This document shows, piece after piece, positions 44,853-58,500 of a stretch of 64,000 nucleotides of DNA. The translations under genes and the position numbers were made by a program. Position 1 is the stretch's first letter, and each line of letters begins with the position of its first letter. The stretch spans positions 30,354,109 through 30,418,108 of the forward strand of contig CM057156.1 of the NCBI GenBank assembly GCA_029962745.1. The letters are read 5' to 3'. The DNA is from Echinometra lucunter. Its lineage: Eukaryota; Echinodermata; Echinoidea; Camarodonta; Echinometridae. A model generated the notes under the pieces. That model searched no databases and was not told the origin of the DNA. It was given only the letters and a program-made list of their open reading frames with translations.

Positions 44853-46117
44853 TGCGTTCATTCAGACATTTTACCTTGAATCAGAAACTCCAAATTTGCT
44901 GTCATATGCACGTCAAAATATCAATATGCCGGTTTATTGTCACAACTAAATATAATCATAACCGCTTTCTCCTTCGGTCTACCTGGCAAAATTCCATGAT
45001 CACAAGGAAAAAGGAACGTTTTGGAGATGCTATTGTAAGCATGAGCTTAATAATTATATATTTTTTTTTAAATAATTATCAAAGATTCCTTTGTCTCCAA
45101 ACGCATGAATCAACCTTGCTTTAATTTTGTCATTCGTGTTCATCATTAATACTCGAGCAATGTGTTTGGTGTCTATTGTTACCGCGCTTTTAACAATCTG
45201 ATTCGAATGAGGGTATCCACTGGTATTAGGCAGAAAAATCTGCACCGAAGTTTAATAGTGAAAGAGCATAATAATGTGTGCTAAAATCCTTCAGTCAAAG
45301 GATATGAAAAAAAAAATGATTGTTCGATCTGATATGGTATCTGACATACAAACAAAAGATTTATAAGCGATGATTTGGGATGAAAATATAACCAAGGTCG
45401 ACATTATGTGGTCTCGTGCATTTATCTTCAAGGATGTTTCTTTTACCCCCTTTTTTCAACGGCCTTGGAAAAAGTGACATTAACAATTGCGTGCTGGTAT
45501 TATTAAAACAACGTTTCCGGTATATAAAAGAGGTAGATACCAAAATGCACAGTTGACATTCACAGCTTATATTTAACATGGGGGAAGGATAGGGGCAAGA
45601 TGGTTTGCAGTTTCATCTAACGAAACTAACGGGGTTACGTTATACCGCGGATTTTGAAAATGACTTATAGCTGTGCAAGCGGGTGCAAACTGAAACGTGG
45701 TTACCAAATTTGGTACCCAGATTTCAAAGATAACACATGCAATTCATTAATATTTTGGTGAAAATAAACATAATCTTAATCTAAAATAGAACCAGTTTCC
45801 GGTTAGTTGCAGCATAATTAGAAAGGGAACCCTTATATTGTTTTCTTTGCACCAAAATGGAGGCTTCCCTTTCAACGCACCCCCTGCTTTTTTCTTGTGC
45901 ACTCTTATTCGATTTGATTTTCTCAGAAAAAGCGTGGTTTTGGAGGAATAGCAAGCCCTCTTCATCCGAGAATCCTCCTCCCCCCCCCCCCCCTTTACCC
46001 TAAACATATGACCCGATCAATCTACCCTTTCTGCCAAACCACGGCCAGTGATAGCTATAGTACTACTCATTTGTGGTTGGCATATAATGGTGTGTTCCTC
46101 GTGCGTCCTCACATTTT
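44853..46117. other. Intergenic DNA, no gene recognised
   Basis: AT-rich sequence with a C run near 45980-45993. No supported exon, RNA gene or transposon end. Confidence 0.5.
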
Positions 46118-46418
46118 TATGGTGGCCAACTTTGCGTCCCAGTCGCGAATTTCGCGTCCCAGGTCATGAATATCGCATCACGGGTCATGAATTTCACATC
46201 CCGGGTCATGAATTTCGCATCCCGGGTCATGAATTTCGCATCCCGGATCATGAATTTCGCATCCCGGGTAGCGAATTTCGCATCCCGGGTAGCGAATTTC
46301 GCGACTGGAACGCAAAGTTCGCGTCACGGGTCACGAATTTCGCGACTGGGACGCAAAGTTGGCTGCGAAATTCACGTCGTACATGACCTGTTGTCGAGCG
46401 TACTTCAGGGCCACCATA
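46118..46418. mobile_element. MITE with 21-bp internal tandem repeat (B)
   Basis: Outer ends TATGGTGGCC and GGCCACCATA are inverted, with TA as the possible target duplication. An inner inverted pair starts GCCAACTTTGCGTCCCAGTC. The centre (about 46150-46330) is a tandem array of about nine units of 21 bases, GAATTTCGCATCCCGGGTCA plus T, with CATG or TAGC variants. Open frames with a repeated RIPGHEF peptide come from the 21-base period. Confidence 0.85.
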
Positions 46419-48557
46419 CATTTTGATTACATTATAGACCAGGTATAAACTGGCATGAAAATGGAGATACAAAATACCCTTCCGTCGTACCTGCCTTTCA
46501 GTTTCTTCCTCTCTCTCTCTCTCTCTCGAATTGGATTTTGGCAGACGTGTATCAATTAAATATGATTATTTACGTCTGGGACCGACCGACCGACCATTCG
46601 GGATCCTCCTTTTAGATTAAAATTATGACCCCCCCCCCCCCCGAAAATCTTTACACCGCCCATTCCACACATGAAGAAATAACAAGAAACATGGACTGTA
46701 AAACTGCAAACGTCAATTCACACTCCATGTCGGCGCCTTCCCTGGAAGTTGAAGGTCATAAGACGCCCTCTTCCGGCCACATTCATGTTTTAACGTCTAG
46801 CATGTTGTTGAGAGTTCATATTTTACACAGACATGTTAGAGTTGAAGGAAAAAATAAATATGATTAGTATAGGGTGATTTAATTTCCTTGAAAAATATGA
46901 GGAAAATCTCCGATGAAAAGTTGTCATTTAAGTTGGAAAAGAAGAATAAGAAAATGAGAGAAAATAAAAAAATGGAGAGAAGAATAATATCAGATGGGGG
47001 GGGGGGGGGAACAGCTGATAGAAGAAAGAATGCTTTCACTTTATATTCTTTCTCAGCATGCTCAGAAACAAACGTGAGTATTTATCCTTATTCAGATCAA
47101 CTTTACAGCTCGCGGACATTTTTCAGATAAATGCAAACATTTGATTCATTTGTTGAATTAATCCTTACTGACACAAGCTATACCCATACCGATTTAAGAT
47201 CTATATTCAGTATACCTCAAATAATAGTCGGCAATTACCGTCTCAGTCTGGCAGTGGTCCCATTGTCCAAAGTTCAATCATCGGTCTCTTGAAACAAAGT
47301 CATCAGAGTATATCAACCTGTGTTTCATTTCCTGTGATTTAAAATAGAAAAATCAGATATTCTGTGCCAATTTTATTCACAAAACTGAGCAGACTTTTGA
47401 ATGAAAATCAGATATGATCCAAATCATAACAGAGGAAACACATTGAAAAGAAAATGTTGAACGATGGGCCTGGGCAACTCCTCCTTTATATTTCTATTTG
47501 TAGAAGTTGTGGTTTTTGTTACAAAATTAACAAATATTGGTAAATGCAAGTAAAAGTGGAACATGATATAGGGGAAAAACAAATTAAATGAATAGTGATA
47601 AGAAGAGGAAATGGAAGAAAAGAGAAGAGTTGACATGAATTATATGTATAGCATGATTAAATCATGATAATAGTGTTGTTGAAGAGAATCGTCGGTATCT
47701 CCGTAAAAAGTTCTTTTTGCCGTTGTATTCACCATAAGATCAAGTCCTAATACAATTATTATATGATCAATTCATTGTAATTATTCTTTATTCGTTATCC
47801 TTTTATTTTCCTGTATTTTAACAACTTCATCACCATTTAAACAGTTAAAGCGCTATTCAACATCATAAACATCAAATTAAAAGCATACACACAGACTTCA
47901 TACTAACTGGGAGAGTGCATGGCTTGATATCAAGTATTTTAATATTCGACAAAAATTATATAAGGGTAACGATATACGGCAACAAACATGTAATCGAAGG
48001 ATGATATTAATATTTCCTGGTCTATTTTCAGGAGGGACATGACAGCACTGTCAACGTGTCACCAAGGCGGAAAGAAAGAGAGAAAAATAATTAATTTTGA
48101 AAGGGTACGTGATCATCTTTGACAGGTGCATCAATGATATTACTGACAAGGACAAAAGCAGACAGGTGAAAATTTAGATCAAGCTGATTAACAAGAATTC
48201 GAAAAATGGCAGTTAGATGGCATTTTGTTACATGGTAGTAAAAACGAGTTGTATTACCTTGTAAGATATTGTAAAATCATTAATAAATAGATTAAATACT
48301 TTTTAGGAAATGAATTAAAGTGAACTGCCTAAAATTAAGTTTGTGTTTAGAATCTATTCGAACTGTCCAGATGATACAATGCCATAAGATTTCAAGTATA
48401 GAAGGACCGACACTGACACCGGACCCGTGAACTCCTCGTCAAAAGTTAATGAAAAGACGTACAGAAACCCGAACGTAGATGGGGTCATTACTCTTAACCG
48501 AATCGTACGTCAATAGAAGCCAACAACATCATTCTTTTTTATCATAATAATGATAGT
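46419..48557. other. Intergenic DNA, no gene recognised
   Basis: AT-rich DNA with a short CT run near 46508, C run near 46629 and G run near 46996. No gene or element is recognised. Confidence 0.5.
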
Positions 48558-48852
48558 GTGTTTGTTTGTTTGTTTGTTTGTTTGTTTGTTTGTTTGTTGT
48601 ATTTTCATAGCGTTCATGTTTGTCCGACTTGACCCTCCTGGCGCGCCAGTGTTATTACTCCGGCTTTAGCACGGCTGTTATACTATATACGGCACTCTAG
48701 CATTTCAAGAAATTTCTTCCTACCGGGTACCCATAATATCTGGGTGGAGAGTGGCAATATTGTTAATGTCTTGCCAAAAGACATTTGTGCCACGGCGGGA
48801 CTCGAACCTCAAACCATGTACCCGGCTACGTATCCACTAGACCACGAAACCT
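48558..48852 (-). mobile_element. tRNA-derived SINE, minus orientation
   Basis: Read on the minus strand: A box TGGTCTAGTGG (48834-48844), B box GGTTCGAGTCC (48798-48808), then the body with TTTTGGCAAGACATTAA, CCACTCTCCACCCAG and ATGGGTACCCGG shared with the 11.3-kb SINE. It ends in a CAAA array (GTTT on the plus strand, 48559-48598). Confidence 0.88.
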
Positions 48853-49004
48853 TTAGTAGTTTATTTCTATACTTGTTCTTTACAAGCATGAAGATTCCCT
48901 CGAGAAAAGAACACGTTTAAGACGACCATTTCTGGACATAGCTGGGCCGATGCTTATTATACGTATCCCCCTCCCCTTCCCAATCTCCCCCCCCCCCCCC
49001 CCTC

Positions 49005-49037
<33 letters not shown>

Positions 49038-49937
49038 GTTTTGAGGAAATTACAAGTGGCGTAATGGGCAAAAATTCTTTTCGGGGTGGAGCCCCCCCCC
49101 CCCCCCATCTGTATGTCAATGATTACAGCGTATTACTAGCGAGCATCATGGATATCTCGCTAATTCAAAGGCATGATATATCTCAAAGACGCTTCCTGCG
49201 ATCTTTACTTCAGTACAAAATCATTCAGGTTCGAATAAAGTAAGTTAATGAATAATGAATAAACAAGTAGATAGAAAAAGGAATTAATGAATAAATAAAT
49301 AAATAAATAAAATAGATATGATGATGATGATGATGATGATACTAATAATAATGTTAACGATGTTAACAGTAATAATGACAAATAATGATACTTATTCAGA
49401 TAATCATTGCCGCAGCCAGCAGGCTGAATTACACATTATTCTACATAATATGTACAAGTAAATAAGATTGACACCAATACATGTGAATGAAGTGCCTCCC
49501 CCTCTCTCTTTCTTTCTCTCTCTCTCCCTCCCTATCTCTTCCTTCTCTCTTTCATTTCCTTCTGTCCATCCCTTCCCTCCGTCTATCCCTTCCTCCCTTT
49601 ATCTCCCAACCCTTTTTTTCTCTCTGTCTCCTCTCTCCTCCTTTCTCCCTCTTTCATTTCTTCAATATCTTGAAGATTCAGCCAGGGGAATTCTCCATGC
49701 AAGCATGGCAAATGACTTAAATTTTACTTCTCATACCAGCTGACCTAAACATAGGTCCTATGCTTTCCTTCTTCCACTCTCTGCAAAAACTGTATCGACA
49801 GGTAGGATGAAGAAAATAATGATTGGATATAGATTTCACAATATATGACCATTTGTCATGGAGGTATGGTTAAAAAAAAAAAAAAAAAGAGAGAAACTTT
49901 AGATAGACGATAATCAAAAGTAAAAAGGATGAATATC

Positions 49938-50045
49938 GAATTCAATGCAGCAGACAGCCCCCCATAACTTTTATGGCTTCGGTCTAAGTCTGTTACCTTC
50001 AAACTCAAACACCCTCTATCCACTACACCACGGCTCACCCCGACA
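49938..50045 (-). mobile_element. tRNA-derived SINE fragment, minus orientation
   Basis: On the minus strand a clear A box, TGGTGTAGTGG (50020-50030), is followed by a decayed B-box region (GTGTTTGAGTTTGAAGG). No shared SINE body is seen beyond it. Confidence 0.5.
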
Positions 50046-50182
50046 TAACTCACCATAATTTCACTATTTATCACATACAGAAATATTGCACCACCAAGTA
50101 TAATGTCAACATTATTCAGTTCATGGCTGGAGAGGGCGACATAAAAATTTCGGGATAACATACCATCTCTCTCATTATCTCT

Positions 50183-50183
<1 letters not shown>

Positions 50184-50277
<94 letters not shown>

Positions 50278-50278
50278 T
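50184..50278. repeat. (CT)n microsatellite
   Basis: About 95 bases of almost uninterrupted CT, preceded by CTCATT variants. Confidence 0.97.
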
Positions 50279-51438
50279 GCTTGCATTTTTATTCATATCT
50301 CTTTATTGTGACGTCAATGTCAGCCGAGTCATCTTGGCAAGATCAAGCTGATAGGCGGTTTCCTCTAAACATTTTCTGATGCCTGGGGTGCATGCTTGCG
50401 TATCATAAAGGGGGGGGGGACAAATTTCTGGAATTCTTGTGACATAAGAAAAGGTGATGTTCTAAAAGGGGAGGGGGGGGGGGAGAACACATTCGGCTTG
50501 TGTAATTAGGCCTCTTTGTACCAATCATAACAGCTTGGATTTTGGAATACGTGCATGTATGTATAGGGAGAGGAGTGAGGGCTATACTGTGCTCCCTGAA
50601 TCCGCCAGTGTATTTGATATTATACCAGTATAATATATCGACAGTTCAGTTCAAAAGGACATTTATTTACCGTAAACAAAACACATACAAAACATCAAGT
50701 TTTACATCAAAATATAATGGAAGGCAACAACTCAAAAAGCATCAAGCTTGTGGCGAGTGAGCCAGAATAACTTTTACATTTGTTCTCACAAATATCGATA
50801 CATTATGTGAAATATGTAAACGATGTCTTAATAAATTGCCTAAAGCGTATATAAACAAACCTAAAACAAAAGCAACAGGTTATGAAGAGCTGAAACGGAT
50901 GTCTCAAGAGCGTAGCACTTGGAGAGACATTTGTCATGAAAACTAATTGGGTTACTGAACCTGTCAGTAAAATGACAGATCACTATTGATGATGATAACA
51001 AAAGACAAAGTAACTATATAAGAAACTAAACTAAAAAACAAACAAACAAACAAAGGACAAAAACAATATATAAGAGCAAAACAGAGAAATCAATCAAAAA
51101 CAACAAACAACAACAGAAGCAACCAATATCTTGATCAAAACTCATCGGGGTTTTTTTTTTTCATTTTTTTTTTTTTAACGAATGTCCTCATGCCAGCAAA
51201 CTTTAGGAGAGCAGTGCGAACCCAAGTGCTCATCCCACACACCTTCAGCTGTACTGGTTATTATTATGTGTTTACATGTTTAGCAGTTCATATAAGAAAG
51301 GAATGCATGCACCCTATCGAGTTATTACATCCCTAAATTTGCTGCTATCGTGCCTTTCTTGTGGTCGGTATGTGAGATTCTTTCTTATGAATGTTTATCA
51401 ACCTGTGTCTATCTGCCTCACGTATGCCAGCGTTGAAA

Positions 51439-51439
<1 letters not shown>

Positions 51440-51487
<48 letters not shown>

Positions 51488-51500
51488 TGTGTGTGTGTGC
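51440..51500. repeat. (GA)n then (GT)n compound microsatellite
   Basis: GA array followed directly by GT repeats. The adjoining DNA to about 51800 remains purine-rich. Confidence 0.95.
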
Positions 51501-52494
51501 GCTCGCGCTTGTGAGGGTGTGTGTGTGTGTTATAGATAGAAGGGACGGGAGTGGATGGGAGAGAGGAAAGAGTCTTTGGGAAGATCGAGGAAGAAAAGAA
51601 AATTTTAGAGAGGAGGGGATATGATAGTTGAAAGAAGAGATGAGAGAGAGAGAGAGAGAGATTGGAAAGATCAAGGGGAGAGAGAGAGAAAGATAGAAAC
51701 AAGGAGATCAAGGTAGAGGGTGTGAAGATAGGGTGACAACTAGACATTAGAGAGAGATGGGAGAATGAGGGATAGGGAGAAGAGAAAGAGAAATAAAGAC
51801 TGGATAGATATGATGAAAGACGGAGAGATGCGACAAAGAATCTGATGTAAAGCAAAATATTGGTGAAGTTTAAGAAAAATTATATTTCACCGATGCAACC
51901 ACTCAAATTCCATCTCTCCCCCCCCCCCCTTCACGACCTTTTCTGCTGACTTGTGAGTTTGAATTTTAAAAAAAAATCAAAATAATATGAAACCAAAAAA
52001 CACCGATTTCTCTTTTTTCTTTTAAATCTCCATGATCAAACAATTCACATTTTTTCACAACCATAGAAATATACCGACTTTCTTTCGACAAACAGGCCGA
52101 ATAGGCACGTCCATTGAGTTCGCTATCATGACCGAACGATCCGTGTACTATCTGTCGATTGCGCAATCCAAAGCCTGAACTTTGTTCTTCATTTTTGAAG
52201 CTTGCTTTTCATTATCTCTGAGAAGGCCTCCATTGGAAAAAAAATGCTCATTCTTAATATTTGTCCATGGGCGCAATGTTATTAAATGCAAAGAACGTAA
52301 ATTATCGAAATACATGATTTATTCATTGATCAGAAAGTCCCAACTGTCAGTATTATTCTTGCAATCATTGTATACAATGTCACGTGACTGATCAGGTGAC
52401 CAACTCTCGGGTGTTTGTTTGCTTTGCTGAAGTACTAGTATACAGTAGCGGAATTATTGCGACATCGCGGTGCAATTCGTGCCTTGAAATTTCA

Positions 52495-52502
52495 TATAAA
52501 TA
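52495..52502 (+). promoter_or_regulatory. Candidate TATA box of the CCCH/CHY zinc-finger gene
   Basis: TATAAATA lies 75 bases upstream of the start codon, followed by GGGG. A start site about 30 bases on would give a 5' UTR of roughly 45 bases, consistent with the ATG at 52570 as the first in-frame start. Confidence 0.5.
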
Positions 52503-52569
52503 GGGGTCCTTTACTACAGCTTTGATACCATTAAACGTGGAGACCCCAGTGCTAAATAGTAATTGAGCG

Positions 52570-55500
52570 ATGTCAGTAAGTTCTTCAGCTGAAATTAGTG
52601 GAGAGGTGACTACGGAAAAATGTTCTCAAGCTCACACTAATCAGTCGGCACTGCACACTGCAGAAAGTCAGGAGCCAAGCGTGGAGAATATTGCAAAAAA
52701 TCCCGATAGCTCCTTATCAGCAAACAAAGCCGCCGCATCGTTTGATACAAAAGCAACGGATTTTGTTTCATCAGTGGAAAGAAGTAGCCAAGATGGAACA
52801 GTAAAAGGTTTGTTTTACTATATTTGATTTCTGCTAGGAAAACAAGTAATAGTTTTGAATTGATGTCTGATGATTGACAGAACAATAAACATGATTAACG
52901 TTCATATGACTGTAAATAATAATGTATTAAATATCATCACTATCTCGGAACTTGAAATTTCTCATCAGTAGTCAAATAATTAATTCACGTTGATTCAGCT
53001 AATAACTATTTATGTTTTCATTTGCAGATTTAGAAGAAAACGCTGCTCAGTCCACTGGTGGACAGCAGAACTTGGGAGAAAACACAACAACAAGCGGCGA
53101 AAGCAAGCCAGATTCGTCAGCTAAAGATCAAACTACCAAATCTGAGAGCAAAGTTTGCTCCTTCTACAAACGATCCGGTCGATGTAGGTATGGACGTAAT
53201 TGTAGATACCTTCATCCAGCACAGGCTTCACTTCAGCCCAGGCATGATGCTTCAACCTCAGCATCGAGCAAGGGAAATCAAAAAACCTCCCAACCAAAAC
53301 CAGTATGCAAATTTTATGAAAGGTCTGGATGGTGTAGCTATGGTTACAGATGTAGATTTGCTCACGTGAGGAAAGAAGCTGCTTCTGATGGGGAATCTGA
53401 TGCCAAGTCTAGATCGGAGCAGACGACCAATACAACAGCAGAGGGCAGTAATGAACACGATGATGTCCTGGTGTTATCAACATCTCAGCTTTCAGTTGAT
53501 GATGGGCCAAAGGAGCAGTCAGAGGAGCTAAAGCAGGCCAAGAAGACCAAGTCATCAAAGCAGAAGAGATGCCGGTTCTATGACATGGGGCATTGCCGAT
53601 TAGGAGGCAGGTGCAGGTTCTTCCATGCAGAAAAACCAGAAACACCTCAAGAAAATAATGATGCCCATGCAGTTTTTGAAGGTTTGTAGTTTGTTATGCT
53701 GATGTATAACCTTTAAAGACATTGGTTAACATTGTTATGATTTTTTAAAATCTCATTTTGTTACTTGAAAATGGGATAAACATAAAGGTTATAGTGTAAA
53801 AATACCAGTCTGAAAGTTTGAGAATATAATTTCCACAGGAAGTATTTTTAAATATTAGAAATGTGAACCAATGATTGAAAAATATACGAGGGTCGGTTGC
53901 ACAGACCAGACGTAAGGAGTGCACATGCGTGCATGGCTCAACGGACAGTATTGTGTGTATCATGCGGCGGAAGGCAGATAACGGTATTTTTTAATTCGGG
54001 CATAACGTCCTCATAGTTTATTGTCTCTCAAGACAAAAACTGCGGCAGCCCGAACGCATAGCAGCGTCCCGGGGCTAAACTATCAAATGACACTTTCTGA
54101 TCATACCCAGCTTTTATGTTTATCTTACTTTATTATTCATGAAATTTCATTAATTTCAGAAGTTATGCATTGTCCAAATTGTTCTGATGACAAAGTATAT
54201 AGTTAAAAGCTATTGTTTTCCACTTTTTAAAAATTATTATTATTATTTTTTTAATCTTAAGAATTAGCCTATGTCTGATAATATGGCATTTTGTTACTTG
54301 AATAATTGAGTTGTTTAAAAGTGTCACGAGTTAGTATAAGAATTAGGAGAGAAAACAATGAAGAGATTCCACTTTGAAACTCTTTGACCAGTAGATGAAG
54401 CCCCAAAACAAGAGGAAGAAGGAGAGTGGCAGCCAGCACGTAAACCAGCTGGACCAGTCACAAGTCGCCCCTTGGCCGAACTCGGTGAAGGTGATGCAGC
54501 TAAGATGCGAGAAACAGAGATCAGTCAGCTGAAGAGGAGGTTTCCTGGAGACAAGCTTGAAGTAAGCGATGACGACGACAACCCATCGTATCGTTTCACC
54601 ATCAAGCCTTCTGACCCTGACTGGGTAAGTATAAGCACTAGCACTGAAGATTCACCCCGACCCTGTATAAGATTTCATTTTGTCATCTGTTCTGTCAGAA
54701 ACATTTATTGGTTATAGGACTATGTGATTTGATGTACCATCAATGTACACAAGAGGTGGAAGTATAAAATCAAATTGATTTCAAGGAACAGATCCAAACA
54801 TGTAGATTATGTATCTTCTTCAATTAAAAAACAAAGTATTTATGAAAATTATGAGATGCTAACTAAAAAAAAGTGTCTTTATCTTGTAAACTTAAGGGAA
54901 GCTGTGAAGAGAAAGCATTTTTAAAAATTGTTATGGAAATATCATACTGCCTTTTTTTTCCCCTAGCCATATGACTTGAATGAATTTGAAGTGGCTGTAA
55001 CCTTCCCTCTGGACTACCCTCTCTCACCCTTACAACTTACTTTGCCTGAAGACCAAGTACTGCCCACCATTATTTTGAGGTGAGTATTAATGGATTATAT
55101 AGGAAGGGTCATGATCTTTAAAAGTGCAAATAATAAATACATTCCCTTATCTTAACCCTAGAATACATTTTTTAAAGTCCTGCAAAAATATTTCAAGAAA
55201 AGTAGTTGTTTTTTCTGAAAGTCTTGATACATGTAATTACATGTTCACTCTGTATCCCACATTTTGAATCCATTTATTTGAAATTAAAATTCTTTATTAC
55301 TTCCATAGATGTTCATAAACTCCCAAGTGATGGGGCTGAAATTTAGATGGAGAATCACGGACACCATTTCTATAAATTCTGTTTTGTGTGAAACGTAACG
55401 TGCATCACTGCTTTTATGATTATCGTAAAATAAGCAGCACATTGTGACATTAACAAATGTTCATTTCGATACATTCAGAATGCTCTACTCTGCAAGTTAA

Positions 55501-58500
55501 ATACATTTGTTGATGCTCCTTGGTGGAAGACTTATAAATGAGTTATTTAGAAATAATGCACTTTGTACCAGCAATCAAACTGGTGATGTTTATTCGTGAC
55601 GTGTGGTTAGCTAATCTTAAGAGATAACCGTATGGTCATTGTGCACTTCCTCATTATGATTATGATATGGTACTACAGGGCAATGCTATCCATGTACAAA
55701 ACTGATACTCTGTTCCCAGATTTCAAAGGTAAAAAAAGCGTACAGATTTGTGTTTACAGTGTAATAGATACCAACAGTGGCCCGTGGTTCATGGCAACCA
55801 TGCTGCTGTATGTTGCTGAATAAGGACCTAGTAGAAATGTTATACCCCAAATGATAAAAGCATTGTTTTTTTCAGATGTGACCAGATATTCAACCGTTGT
55901 ATTTGCTTCAGGCTTTATTTCTTTAGTAGAAATATAGGATTTGGGTTAGGGTCTTGGTTTTAGTTTTGTTTGTGGTTTTTTAGGGGGTTTTAATTGAGGG
56001 TTAGAGTTGGGTGCAGATTGGTCCAGGGTGAGAGTAAGGAATTTGGTTAGTGTAAATGAGGATCTGGGAACAGTTTTCACCGGAGTATCCATAGTGGGAA
56101 CAGCGCAGATGTCATGATTTTTAATGTATCAGAACTAAAAAACAAAAAGTGTTTTCTACTGTTCTTAAATAAACAGGCACATATCCGATGCTATCATTGA
56201 GTGGTTGGAAGCCAGGACTGCCACTAACAAGTTGTCTGGAAGGGTAGAGCTCATGATGCGACCATTCCTTAGATGGTTTGATAGAAGTCTTATGAGGCTA
56301 TTTACAGAGGGAGCTAGAAAGGTCGGTTTTTTGCCTCTCTTTACTATGTCCATTAACCCATTGAATGCTTAGCCCGAGATAATTCAGGCAGGGGTCAATG
56401 GAAAATGCATATTTTACCTAAATTGAATTTTTTCAACAGGTTAATCCATTGAATAATTTTATCAATGCATATTATGTTATTTACTATCTTTGTCAATGAG
56501 TTTCTGTGTAATTCCGTATTTAAATATTTTTTTTACTTGCAATTGTATTTTATATTTGTAAACTATTTAAAACTTTGTTAAAACATGTGCAATTCATTTT
56601 TTATTACTGCAAGACATGTTTTTTAATAAACCATGAACTGAATTGAATTGAATGAGGAATTTTCTACAAACTGATTGTGTTCGCAATCATTAGAAATGCA
56701 TGTTGCAAGAAAGTGATTGGTGAAAAGTCATTGCCACATGACTAGTTTGTGATGGAATGTGAAAATTGCAGAAAGACTGAATAAAAATAGCAGATTTTGT
56801 ATGATAATGCATGTATGAATAGTAATTGTAGAGTTGCGTCTGAGGGAGAAGATATAATTCACACAAATGGTTGGCCTATAAGCTCTGTCTGCTGAAAGTT
56901 GTTTAAGGAATAATAATTAGTGCATCATCTGAACAGAAGTATCATCTATAGATCTTAATTGCAAAGTTATGCTGCCTGTCCTAAATGTTTATTAATACAA
57001 CATACAAACTCAGGTATTTGCTTCTGGCAGTATTTTTTTCAATGTATGCACAACAGAATATATATTCTTTATGAAATATCATTATTTACTGTGTGAAATA
57101 TCCCTCATTCTGTATATTTTAATTATTTAACAAAGATTATTTTGTACTTGTCTTCCATGTTCTCACAGTTTAAGAAGGAGGTTTATGCAAAGGCTGCTGG
57201 CTTTGAATTTGTCTCCTATGCCAAAAAGGAAGAGACAGAGTCATCTGATCAAGGTGGATCTGATGCTCCTGCTCATCCCAAGGAAGAATTCATCAATCAT
57301 GAGATGGATGAGAATCGTGGAGATGATGAGGAGGAGGAAAATGAAGATGACGATGAGAAAGAAGAAGAGGAGGAAGAAGAGGAGGTGAAGGAGGAGAGTG
57401 GAGCAATAGAGAAAGGTGGAAAAACGCAGTCGGGTGAGTCATCCGAAGCAGTCGATACAGCAACCGCTTCCTCACCTCCTCAGGACCACCCCTCATCCTC
57501 TTCAAAACCCTCCAAGTATGTATCCCCAACCGAAAACCGCCGTGGCACAGAAATCCGCTTCCCCCGCATGGAAATGAGTGAGTCTGCTGCCACCCTTGCC
57601 TGCGAGAAGATCAAGATCCGCATCCAGTGCTCCCGTTGCAAGGACCAAATGGATCTCAGTGTAGTCCCTGGTCTGTCCATGGTCTTAGGATGCTCCAAGT
57701 GCCAGAACCAGCAAGCGGTAGGATACAGACCCTGCATTATCCATCAGTTTTCGTCTGTGATGGGTTTTCTGGATCTCACTGGATGTGTACCTGTGGATCT
57801 CATCATATTTGATTGCAAGTTCCTGGTTTCTTGCTTGGAATGCTCGGCAAATTCCAATATTCAGGTATGTTGAATATTTTGATAAATGTTATTTATCTAT
57901 ATTTCAGTATGATCAGATATCAAGAGAAAAGAAAAAGTACAGTGGAATCACTCTCATTGAAAGCACTGCAGTGGTTATATAGCTGTTAAGAACCCTGTAA
58001 AAGTTTTTTATCATATGGCAGTCATGATTCCATCTAGTCACACTATCTTGATTTCATTGGAATATGTTGTTATACATCCATTGGACTTGGCCACTTTAAA
58101 GACTCTTTATTATATGATCTGCTGCATGTTTTTTTCAAGTTACTCCCCCCCCCCCCCCCAAGAAAAATTTGTTGTGTTCAGTCCAGATGCTAGAAGAGAT
58201 ATTACACGCCTGATTTGTTTTTTGCAATGCAGGGTATTCAGTATGGACAAGACCGTCTTGTGTGGTGCTCTAAATGTCATAAAAAAATAAGTATTGCCAT
58301 GGATACAGCAAGATTCCAAAGACTTGTTGTTTCTGCACCTGAAGGTTAGTATACCTACATGTTTTCAGTGATTCACTTGACTTTGTCATCTGTCGTATGA
58401 AATATTCCTCTGCAATTATAAGTTTGGAGGGTGTAAAACTGTATAAAATTTGTATTTGAAATAATGTTTATCATCTTCTGTCAAACCCTGAAAATGATCA

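Larger units (their letters stand above)
48853..52494. other. Intergenic DNA rich in microsatellites
   Basis: Holds C/CT runs (about 48985-49038 and 49089-49107), a GAT array (about 49318-49341), a C/T-rich tract (about 49497-49660), a SINE fragment, the CT array at 50184-50278, G runs near 50409 and 50468, and the GA/GT array at 51440-51500. The last few hundred bases are the promoter side of the zinc-finger gene. Confidence 0.6.

Noticed and set aside
46150..46330. Evenly spaced direct repeats considered as a CRISPR array
   Set aside because: Units are head-to-tail with no unique spacers, and the DNA is animal nuclear sequence.
46048..46472. Frames with a repeated RIPGHEF-type peptide
   Set aside because: The peptide repeat follows from the 21-base DNA period inside a transposon with inverted ends; no start context or codon bias supports a protein.
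53012..53027. ATG at 53012 as start of the CCCH protein
   Set aside because: It lies in the intron before the acceptor; joining exon 1 at 52807 in matching phase gives a longer, consistent protein.
57142..57168. ATG at 57142 as a gene start
   Set aside because: It is upstream of the CACAG acceptor of exon 6; the frame is continuous with exon 5 by phase.
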